Shown: piece after piece, positions 42,544 through 51,346 of the stretch | Layout: the number at the start of each line of letters is the position of its first letter | How positions within the stretch are numbered: the stretch's first letter is position 1 | Source: Acidobacteriota bacterium | GTDB taxonomy: Bacteria; Acidobacteriota; Vicinamibacteria; Marinacidobacterales; Marinacidobacteraceae | Length of the DNA stretch: 64,000 nt | Assembly: GCA_022828085.1 (NCBI GenBank) | Contig: JAJEIY010000030.1 | Coordinates: 35,250-99,249 of the forward strand | Direction of reading: 5' to 3' | Notes under the pieces: model-generated | Database searches by the model: none | Seen by the model: the letters and a program-made list of their open reading frames with translations, nothing else | Told to the model about the DNA's origin: nothing | Made by a program: the position numbers and the translations under genes

Positions 42544-44847
42544 CTACCGCCGGTAGGACTGCGCGCGACGCACTTCGCGCTCCGCTTCCGCGAGCCGTCC
42601 CTGCCGGTTGTAGACGTCGGCGAGCACGAAGTGGCCGAGGGGCGCCATCGCCGGCTCCGGGTCGAGGGCGAGGCCGCGAAGCGCGGTTTCCTCCGCCTCT
42701 CCCAGCTCGCCCCGGTCCAGCAGTGCCTTGGCCAGATAGAGATACCCCACCCCGAATTCGGCGTTGTGCTCGATCGCAGCCCGGAAGGACGCTTCCATCC
42801 GCTCCGGATCGCCCATCGCCCCATAGAGCTTCGCCACGTTGAAGTGGGACCGGAAGTCCCTCGGCGCCATTTCGAGGCGCGTTTCATAGGCCTCGATGGC
42901 GCGCGAGCCGTCGCCGCGCTCCTCGAAGAGCAGCGCCAGGTTGTACCAGGCGTCCGAGAGCTGGTCGTCCATCTCCAGCGCGAGGCGCAGTTCGGCCTCG
43001 GCTTCGTCGAGTCGTCCCAGGCTCAGCAGGCACTCGCCCTTCAGGTTCCGGGCCGGCGCCCGTTCCTCGCCGGTGGCCTCGAGTCCCGCGAGCACTTCGA
43101 GCGCCGCTTCGTACTCTCCCTCGGCCGCGTGGATTTCGGCCAGGTGGTAGTGGGCCTTGTTGTCGTTGGGGTCCAGTTCCAGGAGGCGCCGGTAGCCTGC
43201 CGCGGCTTCGTCATACCGCTCCGCCAGCCGGTAGGCGTCCGCGAGCCCCAGGATCGCGGACTTGTATTCGGGATCGAGCGCCAGCGCTTCGCGGTAGGCG
43301 CCGATGGCCCCGCTCCAGTCTTCCCGCTTGACGTGGAGGTTCCCGAGGATCAGGTGCGCTTCCAGGATGCCCGGATCCTCGGCGAGCACGCGCTGCACCT
43401 TGGCCATCGCGTCCTCGATCCGGTCCTCGGTGGAGTCGGTGCCGGCCTCCTTCAGCAGGTTGTAGAGGACGATCTTGTCCTTCGGGTCGGCGAGCTCCTC
43501 ACCTTCTTCCACCCGAACGCGCGAAGAGCCTCCCAGGTAGCCGAGCGCGGCGAGCTGGGCGCGCGTCTCCTCGTCCAGGGTCTCTGGGGCCTCTTCGTCG
43601 GCTCCTTCCTTTTCCAGCTCGGCCACCAACTGGTCGAGCCGCGCCTGGAGCTGGCGAACCTGTCCCGGCCGTTCGGGGGCGAGATTCCGTGTCTCGCCCG
43701 GATCATTGAGGACCTCGAAGAGTTCCGGACGCGGCGCCGAGATGAAGTGGAGCAGGCCGTTGCGGAGGGCGCGGAGCGGAGCCCAGCCGTAGTGGTTCCG
43801 GGGGTAGAAGCTCTCCGAGTACGCCCACAGTCCCAGGTCGGTCTCCGTGCCGTCCGCGAGCGGAACGAGGCTCGCCCCCTGCACGTCGCCGGGGACAGGC
43901 ACGCCGACCAGGTCGAGGACGGTCGGCATCAGGTCGATCCCGCGCACCTGGGCGGGGACCCGCAGTCCGCGGCCGATCTGGCGGTACGGCGCCCGGAGCA
44001 GGAAGGGCACCTGCATCGCGGCGTCGTAGATGAAGAACCCGTGCGCCCCCTCGCGGTGCCGGCCGAGGCTCTCCCCGTGGTCCCCCATCAGGACGAGCAG
44101 CGTGTCGTCCGCGAGTTCGCTTTCGTCCATCCAGTCGAGCAACCGCCCGACCAGGGAATCGGTGAACAGCACCTCCGCGTCGTAGGAGGCTTCCGGGTAG
44201 CCGCTGACCCGGGACGCCCAGGGCTCCGGCGCCTCGTAGGGCCAGTGCGGGTCGTAGAGGTGGATCCAGGAGAAGAAGCGTTCCTCCTTCACCCCGTCCA
44301 TCCAGTCGAGCGCCGCCTCGAGCACCTCGTCGCCGGGCCGCTGCACGCTGTCGAGGCTGATGCGCTCGAACTCGCGGAAGTTGAAGTCGTCGAAGTAGCG
44401 GTCGAAGCCCTGGTCGAGACCCCAGCGGGAGTCCACGACGAAGGCGGCGACGAACGCGCCGGTCCGGTACCCCGCCGCGTTCAACACCTCGGCGAGGGTT
44501 TCGGAGTCTTCCCGGACGTAATAGCCGCCGTTGTCCCGCACTCCGTTGAACATCGGGTAGGTCCCGGTGAACATGGAGGTGTGGGAGGGCAGGGTGAGCG
44601 GCACGGTGGCGGTCGCCTGCTCGAACAGGACGCCCTCCGCCGCCACCCGTCCGAACGCGGACGTCTGGATCCGGTCGTTGCCGTACTGGGTCAGGTGACG
44701 CGCCGAAAGGGTGTCGAGGGTGACCACCACGACGTTCAGGGGCCGGACCTCGTCGGGCCCCCCCGGCAGTCCCGCGCATGCCGCGCCGAGGAGCGCGGCC
44801 AGGCCTGCGGCGGCCAGGTCGAACCGAACGTGCGCGCGCGGGAACAT
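42544..44847 (-). CDS. Sulfatase-like domain fused to TPR repeats, lipoprotein
   Basis: A 767-residue lipoprotein (LLGAAC, Cys24). Residues 35-390 are an alkaline-phosphatase-superfamily/sulfatase domain: VVVVTLDTLSARHL with a metal Asp, and TLPSHTSMFTG at the place where sulfatases carry C/S-x-P-x-R. Here the modified residue is Thr85 and the arginine is His89, so formylglycine-dependent sulfatase activity is unlikely; phosphotransfer or phosphodiester chemistry is possible. LMGDHGESLGRH gives the second metal site. Residues 430-760 hold about eight TPR units (for example GAIGAYREALALDPEYKSA). The ATG at 44847 follows a close GATAAT box. Confidence 0.85.
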   Translation of the reverse strand: MFPRAHVRFDLAAAGLAALLGAACAGLPGGPDEVRPLNVVVVTLDTLSARHLTQYGNDRIQTSAFGRVAAEGVLFEQATATVPLTLPSHTSMFTGTYPMFNGVRDNGGYYVREDSETLAEVLNAAGYRTGAFVAAFVVDSRWGLDQGFDRYFDDFNFREFERISLDSVQRPGDEVLEAALDWMDGVKEERFFSWIHLYDPHWPYEAPEPWASRVSGYPEASYDAEVLFTDSLVGRLLDWMDESELADDTLLVLMGDHGESLGRHREGAHGFFIYDAAMQVPFLLRAPYRQIGRGLRVPAQVRGIDLMPTVLDLVGVPVPGDVQGASLVPLADGTETDLGLWAYSESFYPRNHYGWAPLRALRNGLLHFISAPRPELFEVLNDPGETRNLAPERPGQVRQLQARLDQLVAELEKEGADEEAPETLDEETRAQLAALGYLGGSSRVRVEEGEELADPKDKIVLYNLLKEAGTDSTEDRIEDAMAKVQRVLAEDPGILEAHLILGNLHVKREDWSGAIGAYREALALDPEYKSAILGLADAYRLAERYDEAAAGYRRLLELDPNDNKAHYHLAEIHAAEGEYEAALEVLAGLEATGEERAPARNLKGECLLSLGRLDEAEAELRLALEMDDQLSDAWYNLALLFEERGDGSRAIEAYETRLEMAPRDFRSHFNVAKLYGAMGDPERMEASFRAAIEHNAEFGVGYLYLAKALLDRGELGEAEETALRGLALDPEPAMAPLGHFVLADVYNRQGRLAEAEREVRRAQSYRR

Positions 44848-44856
44848 GCTGGGCGG

Positions 44857-44862
44857 ATTATC
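44857..44862 (-). promoter_or_regulatory. -10 element (GATAAT) of a probable leaderless promoter
   Basis: On the minus strand GATAAT ends 9 nt before the ATG at 44847, with no Shine-Dalgarno between. It has the same spacing as the boxes at 8244 and 51332. Confidence 0.45.
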
Positions 44863-44917
44863 GCCTCACGGTCGGACGGAGACCTGATCCGGTGGCGCCA
44901 AGAGTATGGAGCATCAT

Positions 44918-44939
44918 CCACATAATCATGTGGTAATAT
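44918..44939 (+). promoter_or_regulatory. Operator and -10 of the MazEF-like locus
   Basis: CCACAT-AATC-ATGTGG (44918-44933) is an inverted repeat with 6-bp arms, directly followed by TAATAT (44934-44939), a -10-like box only 6 nt before the antitoxin ATG at 44946. This looks like a leaderless, autorepressed promoter. Confidence 0.6.
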
Positions 44940-44945
44940 GCCACC

Positions 44946-45185
44946 ATGAAGGCGGTGCAGATCAACTTCTCCGAGGACTTGCTGGCACGTCTCGATGCCG
45001 ACGAGATCGTCCGCGAGCTCGGTCGTTCCGAGGTCGTCCGGCGGATGGTGGAGGGCTATCTCCGCCGCCGGGAATCCCAGCGCATCGACGAATCACTGAT
45101 CCGCGGCTATGGGCCGGAATTCCCGCCCATCGAGGAAGAACTGGAAGGCTGGACGGAGGCTGCCGCGGCGTGGCGCGAACCGTAA
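44946..45185 (+). CDS. Ribbon-helix-helix antitoxin of a MazF-like toxin
   Basis: The 79-residue protein starts MKAVQINFSEDLLARLDADE and continues LGRSEVVRRMVEGYLRRRES, a ribbon-helix-helix DNA-binding domain, then an acidic tail (PPIEEELEGW) likely to bind the toxin. The 3' end overlaps the toxin start by 16 nt. No Shine-Dalgarno; see the operator/-10 upstream. Confidence 0.85.
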   Translation: MKAVQINFSEDLLARLDADEIVRELGRSEVVRRMVEGYLRRRESQRIDESLIRGYGPEFPPIEEELEGWTEAAAAWREP

Positions 45186-45529
45186 GTCGCGGAGACCTCT
45201 GGCTCTACGAATTCCGTTCTCCCGATCGGCGGCGTCCGGTTCTTGTGCTCACGCGGGAAGTCATTGTGAATCGGCTCCACACCGTCACCGTGGCGCCGAT
45301 CACCTCGACGATTCGCGGGAACGCGACCGAGGTGCGCGTGGGGACGTTCGAGGGCCTGAAACACGAATCCGTGGTGAACCTCGACCACGTCCAGACGGTC
45401 CCGCGGGCGGATCTCCGCCAGTGGATCGGGCGGCTCGGCCCCGGCCGGATGTTCGAGGTCTGTCAGGCGCTGAACGCCGCTTTCGGATGCGAGGCGACGA
45501 TGGTTCGCGAGGAGCTCTGGGTGTTCTGA
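45170..45529 (+). CDS. mazF: MazF/PemK-family endoribonuclease toxin
   Basis: The 119-residue protein has the MazF/PemK fold: RGDLWLYEFRSPDRRRPVLVLTR at the N-terminus with the catalytic arginine region, VAPITSTIRGN with the Thr/Ser of the RNA site, and LDHVQTVPRADLRQWIG. These toxins cut mRNA at short sequences. The start is GTG at 45170 inside the antitoxin gene; the longer open frame upstream has no support. Confidence 0.9.
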   Translation: MARTVSRGDLWLYEFRSPDRRRPVLVLTREVIVNRLHTVTVAPITSTIRGNATEVRVGTFEGLKHESVVNLDHVQTVPRADLRQWIGRLGPGRMFEVCQALNAAFGCEATMVREELWVF

Positions 45530-45595
45530 GGGTGGACAGCCCCGACCCGAGGTGAGTCCGTGGCATCACTCGTTGGCTGCCAGAATCGCTCAGCC

Positions 45596-45835
45596 ATGAA
45601 ACGACGGGCCACGCTCACCGTCGCCGCCGACGATCTTGAGACGATTCGCGCCGAAGCCGGGCGACGGGGAGTGTCGTTGAACGCTCTACTCAGCGAGATC
45701 GTCGCCGAGCGGGCGGCGGAACTCCGGTCCCGGCGGAAACCCCGCCTGGGACTCGGTGGTAGCGGAAGTAGCGATCTTTCGCGACAAAGCGTCGAGGACG
45801 AAGCCTCTCCGGCTCGCGCTCCCTGGCGCGGTTGA
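45596..45835 (+). CDS. Antitoxin-like protein (PIN toxin partner)
   Basis: A 79-residue protein starting MKRRATLTVAADDLETIRAEAGRRGVSLNALLSEIV split about its helix, an RHH/VapB-like DNA-binding segment seen upstream of PIN toxins, followed by a basic, Ser/Gly-rich tail. The ATG at 45596 lies 9 nt after a weak -10-like CAGAAT. Its stop overlaps the PIN gene start (TGATG). Confidence 0.7.
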   Translation: MKRRATLTVAADDLETIRAEAGRRGVSLNALLSEIVAERAAELRSRRKPRLGLGGSGSSDLSRQSVEDEASPARAPWRG

Positions 45836-46083
45836 TGGCCTTCGTCCCCGATACCGGGCCGATCGTCGCCGTGCTCGACTGCGACGATACCGAACCGCTG
45901 CGAGCCGTTGAGCTCGCGCGCCAGCACGCGGATCTCGATCTGGGGTTCGTGGATGCGGCCGTGATCGCCATCTGCGAATCGCTGGGGGAGACGAAAGTCG
46001 CGACCCTGGACCGCCGGCACTTCGGCGTCGTCCGCCCCGCGCACTGCGAACGGCTGCGGCTTCTGCCGGAGGGAAATGCCTAG
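45835..46083 (+). pseudogene. PIN-domain toxin with internal deletion
   Basis: The 82-residue frame has the first PIN strand (FVPDTGPIVAVLDCDD) and then jumps to the C-terminal half (DLDLGFVDAAVIAICESLGETKVATLDRRHF). Intact PIN toxins of this type are about 130-140 residues. About 50 residues, including the middle acidic residue of the active site, are missing without a frameshift, so an in-frame deletion is likely. The toxin should be inactive, leaving the antitoxin as a relic or a solo regulator. Confidence 0.7.
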
Positions 46084-46163
46084 GGCGAGCCCGCGCCCTC
46101 TGTTTTGGTCCTTGCCGGTTCCCCAAGCCTCCGCGGGCTTCTCGTTGCCGGGGTTCCGGCCGG

Positions 46164-46193
46164 TTGACACGCCCCCTCCCGAGTCCATACGGT
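46164..46193 (+). promoter_or_regulatory. Promoter of the TonB-dependent receptor gene
   Basis: TTGACA (46164-46169), an 18-bp spacer and TACGGT (46188-46193). This would give a 5' leader of about 60 nt before the ATG at 46262, which has GGGGG as ribosome site. Confidence 0.6.
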
Positions 46194-46261
46194 TCGGAAT
46201 TGGACCGGAGGCGGTTTTGGTCGTCTTCCGGGTCCGCGACTTCCATCTTCAGGGGGTTTGG

Positions 46262-49093
46262 ATGACTCGATCTCGAAGAGCAATTGGAGGCCTGCTGGCG
46301 CTGGGACTCGTCCTTGCCGCCGGCCCGGCGTTCGGCCAGATCACGGGCACGATCCTGGGGAGCGTCTCCGACGACCAGGGGCTCGTGCTTCCGGGGGCGA
46401 CGGTGAGCGTCGCCTCGGAACAGCTTCCCGGGGGTCCCCGGATGGCGGTAACGAACGCCTCCGGGCAGTACCGCTTTCCGAACCTGCCTCCCGGCGATTA
46501 CACCCTCACGGTGGAACTTCCCGGTTTCGGGACCTATATCGAGGAGGGGATGCAGGTCCTGGTGGGCGGCACCGTGGAAAGGCTCGTCTCCCTCGGCCTT
46601 GCCACCGTGGCCGAGACGGTGACCGTCACCGGTGAGACTCCGGTGGTTGACACCCGGAAATCCGGGGTGTCCACCAACTACTCCAGCGAATACATGGAGA
46701 ACACGCCGCTGCGGCGGTTCAGCTTCTTCGACTTCACGAAGTCGGCCCCCGGCATGTCGGCCACGAACCCGACGAGCGGCACGAGCAGCCGGGTTTCGGC
46801 GTTCGGCTCCGGGGTGGACGAGAACAAGTACCTGATGGACGGGGTGGACTTCACCGCGCCGGTGTCCGGCGCCGCCTGGCCGTGGCCGGCCACCGACCTG
46901 ATCGAGGAAATGGAGATCGTTTCCCTCGGCGCCTCGGCGGAACACGGAAGCGCGGCCGGGGCCGTCTTCAACGTGGTGACCAAGCAGGGGACGAACGACT
47001 TCACCTTCACCGCCTCCGGTTACAAGCAGCACGCCTCGCTGACCACCCAGCCCATCAAGCTGAACGACGACGGCGAGGAGGATCCGAACGGCTGGGGATA
47101 CAACCGGGACCGCTACGACGACTACACGGTTCATGGCGGGGGTCCGATCATCCGGGATCGGGCGTGGCTCTACGCCAACTACCAGTATCTCCAGGACTGG
47201 GACACCCAGCCCGGAGCCGATCCGGCGAACCCCCGCAAATTCGGCGCCCACCGCATGTTCTGGAAGCTGACGGCGGACCTCACCCCGAACGTCAAGTTCA
47301 TGCACACCTACCACGACGACATCTGGGTCATTCCAGCCACGCCGTCGGTGACGCGCCCCTTTTCCACCATCGCCACCTTCAGCGGGAAAAACCCCTCGGT
47401 GACGTTCGGGCGGATCACCCATGTCCTCAGCTCCGAGACCTTCTACGAGGTGGGGGTTTCGGGCTTCTACTCTCCGCGCGACCTCAGCGAATCGAACAAC
47501 CCCGGAGTCCCCAACACCGTCGACATCGACAACGGATTCCATTATGGCGGGTACGCCTGGTACGACATCTTCAAACAGGCGCGGACCGATGTGAAGGCGA
47601 AGGTCAGTCACTTCGCGAGCGACTGGATGGGCGCCGACCATGACTTCAAGTTCGGCGTCGTGTACACGGACGGCTCCCACAGCGTGCACGGCGGCTATGT
47701 CCCCGGCCCCAACTACCCGGGCGGAGTCCGCTACTACATCAACGGCGACGGCAGTCCCTACGGGATCCTCACCGGAACGACGTACAACATCGGGGGGCAG
47801 TTCAAGGAGACGTCGGCCTACGTCGAGGACGTCATCAACGTCGGGAACCGCGTCACCGTGTCCGCGGGAGTGCGGTTCGAGTCGGTGCAGGGCCTCAGCC
47901 AGGACGTGCCCGACCTGCTCGTGAATGACCTCGTCGCGCTCACCTTCGACGAGCGGGGAACCGTTGCCGGCGCCGGGGAGCAGTTCAGTTGGACCAACAT
48001 CGGGCCGAGGTTCGGCTTCAACATGCGGCTCGACGATGACGGAAAGACCGTTCTCCGCGGCAACTGGGGCCGCTTCTACCGGACCGCCATCACCGGCGAG
48101 CTGAGCGGCATTCATCCCGGGCAGGGAAGCCAGCAGGAGTTCTACTGGAACGAGGAGACCGGGCTCTACGACATTGAGGGGCCGAAGTACGAGGCGAGCA
48201 CCGACTTCGGGTACGACTCCAATTCCCGATCTCCAGTGACGGACCAGCTATCGATCGGCTTCGATCGGGAACTCGGAACCAGTCTGGCCTTCAACTTCAC
48301 CTACGTCCGGAAGGACCAGAACGACCTGCTGGGCTGGAACGTGAGCAACGCGACCTACACGACGGCGTCCCACACCTTCGACAATGGCCAGACCATTGAG
48401 GTGTATCCCATAACCTCGGATCCCAACGACCGCTTCTACAGTCTGAGCAACGTGGACTGCGAGGGCGTTTCCTACCGTTGCGATCCGATGTACATGGACT
48501 ACAACGGCTTGGTGTTCGGTCTCGAAAAGCGGATGTCCGACAACTGGCAGGCCCAGATCAACTATGTCTGGTCGAAGGCCTACGGGCTCCTGCCTTCGAG
48601 CGGGTTCGGGGCGGCGTCTAGCCAGACCACCCGGGTGTTCGGCAGTTCGCTGGCCCGGGACCCGAACCAGTTCATCAACGCAACCGGCCATTTGCTGAAC
48701 GACCGCACCCACACCTTCCGGATCACCGGGACGCTGATCCTGCCCTACGACATCCTGTTCGGCTGGAACTATGCCTACTTCAACGGCAAGCCGTGGGGGA
48801 CGTTCGGCAGGGTGGAACGGGACGTCCTGCCCCAGGGCGGCCGCAGCATCTATCTCGAGAGCCCCGGCTCGCAGCGGCTCGACGACCAGAACCTGCTGGA
48901 TTTCCGGGTGTCGAGGACGACGTTCGTTGCCGACACGACCCGGTTCGAGGTGTTCGTGGACGCGCTGAACCTCCTGAACTCGACGTCAACCGAGGACGTA
49001 GCGTCCCAGACCTGGGACTCCAGCGTCTTCGGCATCGGCGAGCGCTGGGTGGATCCTCGCCGGCTCATGGTGGGCGTCAAGATCACCTACTGA
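46262..49093 (+). CDS. TonB-dependent receptor with carboxypeptidase-regulatory-like domain
   Basis: A 943-residue outer-membrane protein: Sec signal peptide (ending AFGQ, residue 25); a CarboxypepD-reg-like domain at 26-110 (TILGSVSDDQGLVLPGATV, GQYRFPNLPPGDYTL); a plug at about 120-250 (DENKYLMDGVDFT, GAVFNVVTKQG); then a long beta-barrel ending in a terminal tyrosine (VGVKITY), the usual signal for BAM. This is the 'Oar-like/TBDR' type expanded in Acidobacteriota for uptake of large nutrients. The substrate is unknown. It has its own promoter and a strong terminator. Confidence 0.93.
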   Translation: MTRSRRAIGGLLALGLVLAAGPAFGQITGTILGSVSDDQGLVLPGATVSVASEQLPGGPRMAVTNASGQYRFPNLPPGDYTLTVELPGFGTYIEEGMQVLVGGTVERLVSLGLATVAETVTVTGETPVVDTRKSGVSTNYSSEYMENTPLRRFSFFDFTKSAPGMSATNPTSGTSSRVSAFGSGVDENKYLMDGVDFTAPVSGAAWPWPATDLIEEMEIVSLGASAEHGSAAGAVFNVVTKQGTNDFTFTASGYKQHASLTTQPIKLNDDGEEDPNGWGYNRDRYDDYTVHGGGPIIRDRAWLYANYQYLQDWDTQPGADPANPRKFGAHRMFWKLTADLTPNVKFMHTYHDDIWVIPATPSVTRPFSTIATFSGKNPSVTFGRITHVLSSETFYEVGVSGFYSPRDLSESNNPGVPNTVDIDNGFHYGGYAWYDIFKQARTDVKAKVSHFASDWMGADHDFKFGVVYTDGSHSVHGGYVPGPNYPGGVRYYINGDGSPYGILTGTTYNIGGQFKETSAYVEDVINVGNRVTVSAGVRFESVQGLSQDVPDLLVNDLVALTFDERGTVAGAGEQFSWTNIGPRFGFNMRLDDDGKTVLRGNWGRFYRTAITGELSGIHPGQGSQQEFYWNEETGLYDIEGPKYEASTDFGYDSNSRSPVTDQLSIGFDRELGTSLAFNFTYVRKDQNDLLGWNVSNATYTTASHTFDNGQTIEVYPITSDPNDRFYSLSNVDCEGVSYRCDPMYMDYNGLVFGLEKRMSDNWQAQINYVWSKAYGLLPSSGFGAASSQTTRVFGSSLARDPNQFINATGHLLNDRTHTFRITGTLILPYDILFGWNYAYFNGKPWGTFGRVERDVLPQGGRSIYLESPGSQRLDDQNLLDFRVSRTTFVADTTRFEVFVDALNLLNSTSTEDVASQTWDSSVFGIGERWVDPRRLMVGVKITY

Positions 49094-49113
49094 CCGCACG
49101 GGTAGTCCGTTTC

Positions 49114-49144
49114 GGGGCGGGGGCCTTCGGGCCCTCGCCCCTTT
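49114..49144 (+). terminator. Rho-independent terminator with TTCG tetraloop
   Basis: A 12-bp GC-rich stem (49114-49125 with 49130-49141, one G-T pair) closes a TTCG tetraloop and is followed by TTTCTCGT. It lies 20 nt after the receptor stop and only a few nt before the next gene. Confidence 0.8.
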
Positions 49145-49149
49145 CTCGT

Positions 49150-51309
49150 ATGGTCCCCGTCGTGAATCGGACGGGTCGGACGCGGCTGGCGCTCGCGCTG
49201 GCGTTGGCGGTACTGCCGTTCACTACCGCCGTAGCGCAGGACGGCGCCGACATCCGTAAAGGGGAAGCCGAGGCCCATTTCCAGCACGGCCTCCGGATGG
49301 TGGGCCTCCGCAACAACGACCGCGCCATCGAACTCTTCCAGTACGCGATCGCGCTGGACCCCGACCACGCCGGGGCGCACTTCTACGTGGGCCTCGCCTA
49401 CATCCAGCGCGGCTACACCAGCCTGCGGCGCGCCGACCACCACCTCTCCCGCGCCATCGCGATCGACGGCACCAACCCGAGGCAGTACCACTGGCGGGGG
49501 ATCGCGCGCCTGCGGCTCGGGGACTACTCGGCGGCCACTTCCGACTTCGAGGTGGTGCTGCGCGAGACCCCCGACAGCCCCACCACCCTTCGCGCGCTCG
49601 GGGCGGCGTTGCTCCGGATGGGCGCTCCCGGTCCAGCGGCGGCGGCGCTGCGGCAAGCCGCGGACCTCGAGCCCGAGCTGCTCGAGACGCGCTGGAACCT
49701 GATGGTCGCGGCCGGGCGCGCCGGCGACGATCCGGACACGCTCCCGGAGCGCTACCGGCTCGACATCCCGGACCGCGGCGCGGCCTCTCCGTTCCGCTTC
49801 GAGGAAGTGTCCGCCGAGATCGGGATCGAACGCTGGTCCCGCGCCCGGGGAAGCGGCTGGGCCGACTTCGACGGTGACGGGGACCTCGATCTGGTCGCCC
49901 TCGGAATCCGGGATCCGCACGCGCTCTACCGGAACGGCCTGGTGGAAGACGGCGCCGCGACCTTCACTCCGGCGGCCCTTGACGCAGCGCTCTTCGACCC
50001 GCGCGGCGGCTGGTCGGCGCTCTTTTTCGACTACGACCGGGACGGCGATCCCGACCTCCACGTCACCAGGGACGGCTGGGACGGTGAGGACGCGAACAGT
50101 CTCTATCGAAACGACGGCGGCCGCTTCGTGGACGTGGCCGCCGCCGCCGGGGTTGCGAGTAAGGCGGACGGGTTCACGGCGGCGGTCGCCGACGTGAACC
50201 GGGACGGGCTGCTCGACCTCTACGTCGCCAACGGGGTGGCGACCCGGGGCGGCGCCCCGAACGAGCTCTTTCTGGGCGCGCCGGAGGGCCGCTTCGTCGA
50301 GCGCGGGGAAGCGATGGGGGTGGCCGACCACGGCCGCTCCGTCGGATCCGCATTCGGGGACTACGACGGCGACGGCTGGCCCGACCTGCTGGTCGTCAAC
50401 TTCTTCGACGGCCCGGTGCTCTACCGGAACCTCGAGGGTGCCGGTTTCGAGGACGTCTCGGCGCGGGCCGGCATCGCCGCTCCGCATGAGGGGTTCGTCG
50501 GGTTCTTCTTCGACTACGACAACGACGGCTGGCTGGACGTCTTCATCGTGGGATTCGCCTCCGACATGCAAGTGGCCCTGGAGAGCCGGCTCAAGGGCAA
50601 GGCGGTCCACGAAGGGAGCCGGCTGGCGCTCTACCGCAACGACCGGGACGGGTCTTTCACGGACGTGACCGAGGAAGCCGGGCTCTCCTGGAACCTGGGC
50701 GCCATGGCGGCCACCTTCGGCGACTACGACAACGACGGCTGGCAGGACATCTTCATCGGCGTCGGGGCGCCGCCCATGGAGCGGTTCGAGGCGAACCGGC
50801 TGTTCCGCAACCTGGGTGACGGCACCTTTGCCGACGTGAGCGCCTCGGCCGGGGTGGACGATCTGGGGAAGGGACACGGCGCGACCTTCGCCGACCCCGA
50901 TCACGACGGCGACCTCGACCTCTTCGTGCCGATCGGGGGCGCCTTCCCGGGCGACCGCCAGCGAAGCCGCTTCTACCGGAATCCGGCGTCCCAGTTGCCG
51001 CATCCGAACGGCTGGCTCCACATCCTGCTCCGCGCCTCGGGCCTCCATCCGGACGCCGTGGGCGCCCGGGTCGCGCTCCGGGTCACCGATGCTCCGCAGG
51101 CGCCGGTACAACTCCAGGAGGTTGTGGTCGGCGGGGGCTTCGGGGTGACGCCGAGTCCGATCCTGGAATTCGGCCTCGGGCAGCACCAGACGGTGGCGGA
51201 GGTCACCATCCGCTGGCCGGGCGGTGGTCACCGGGTGCTGCGGAACGTTCCCGCCAACCAGCGGATCCTCGTGATCGAGGACGAGCCCGGATACCAGGTC
51301 CTCAACTGA
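49150..51309 (+). CDS. Exported TPR/FG-GAP protein with ASPIC/UnbV domain (CRTAC1-like)
   Basis: The 719-residue protein has a Sec signal peptide (LPFTTAVAQD), four or five TPR units at about 35-190, then seven or so FG-GAP/VCBS calcium-loop repeats (DFDGDGDLDLVALG, DYDRDGDPDLHVT, DYDGDGWPDLLVV, DYDNDGWLDVFIV, DYDNDGWQDIFIG), and an ASPIC/UnbV C-terminus (EVTIRWPGGGHRVLRNV). Such proteins are common in Acidobacteriota and Planctomycetota and are thought to bind surface or periplasmic partners. The start may be the GTG at 49162, which follows TATGGT at 49149-49154 and would be leaderless; ATG 49150 almost touches the terminator. Confidence 0.9.
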   Translation: MVPVVNRTGRTRLALALALAVLPFTTAVAQDGADIRKGEAEAHFQHGLRMVGLRNNDRAIELFQYAIALDPDHAGAHFYVGLAYIQRGYTSLRRADHHLSRAIAIDGTNPRQYHWRGIARLRLGDYSAATSDFEVVLRETPDSPTTLRALGAALLRMGAPGPAAAALRQAADLEPELLETRWNLMVAAGRAGDDPDTLPERYRLDIPDRGAASPFRFEEVSAEIGIERWSRARGSGWADFDGDGDLDLVALGIRDPHALYRNGLVEDGAATFTPAALDAALFDPRGGWSALFFDYDRDGDPDLHVTRDGWDGEDANSLYRNDGGRFVDVAAAAGVASKADGFTAAVADVNRDGLLDLYVANGVATRGGAPNELFLGAPEGRFVERGEAMGVADHGRSVGSAFGDYDGDGWPDLLVVNFFDGPVLYRNLEGAGFEDVSARAGIAAPHEGFVGFFFDYDNDGWLDVFIVGFASDMQVALESRLKGKAVHEGSRLALYRNDRDGSFTDVTEEAGLSWNLGAMAATFGDYDNDGWQDIFIGVGAPPMERFEANRLFRNLGDGTFADVSASAGVDDLGKGHGATFADPDHDGDLDLFVPIGGAFPGDRQRSRFYRNPASQLPHPNGWLHILLRASGLHPDAVGARVALRVTDAPQAPVQLQEVVVGGGFGVTPSPILEFGLGQHQTVAEVTIRWPGGGHRVLRNVPANQRILVIEDEPGYQVLN

Positions 51310-51331
51310 GGCGCAGCCGGTTTCTCACCCT

Positions 51332-51337
51332 TACGAT
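51332..51337 (+). promoter_or_regulatory. -10 element (TACGAT) of a probable leaderless promoter
   Basis: TACGAT ends 9 nt before the ATG at 51347 and no Shine-Dalgarno is present. No strong -35 is visible. Confidence 0.45.
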
Positions 51338-51346
51338 ACGGGCGGC

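Noticed and set aside
46084..46261. Riboswitch upstream of the TonB-dependent receptor
   Set aside because: The leader is only about 60-70 nt after the promoter and I see no cobalamin-box-like sequence.
45686..48115. Long open frames antisense to real genes (for example 45686-48115, 3562-5811, 49087-51231 on minus; 42520-44925 on plus)
   Set aside because: They lie wholly opposite genes with clear motifs and have no recognisable domains. Long antisense frames are expected at this GC content.
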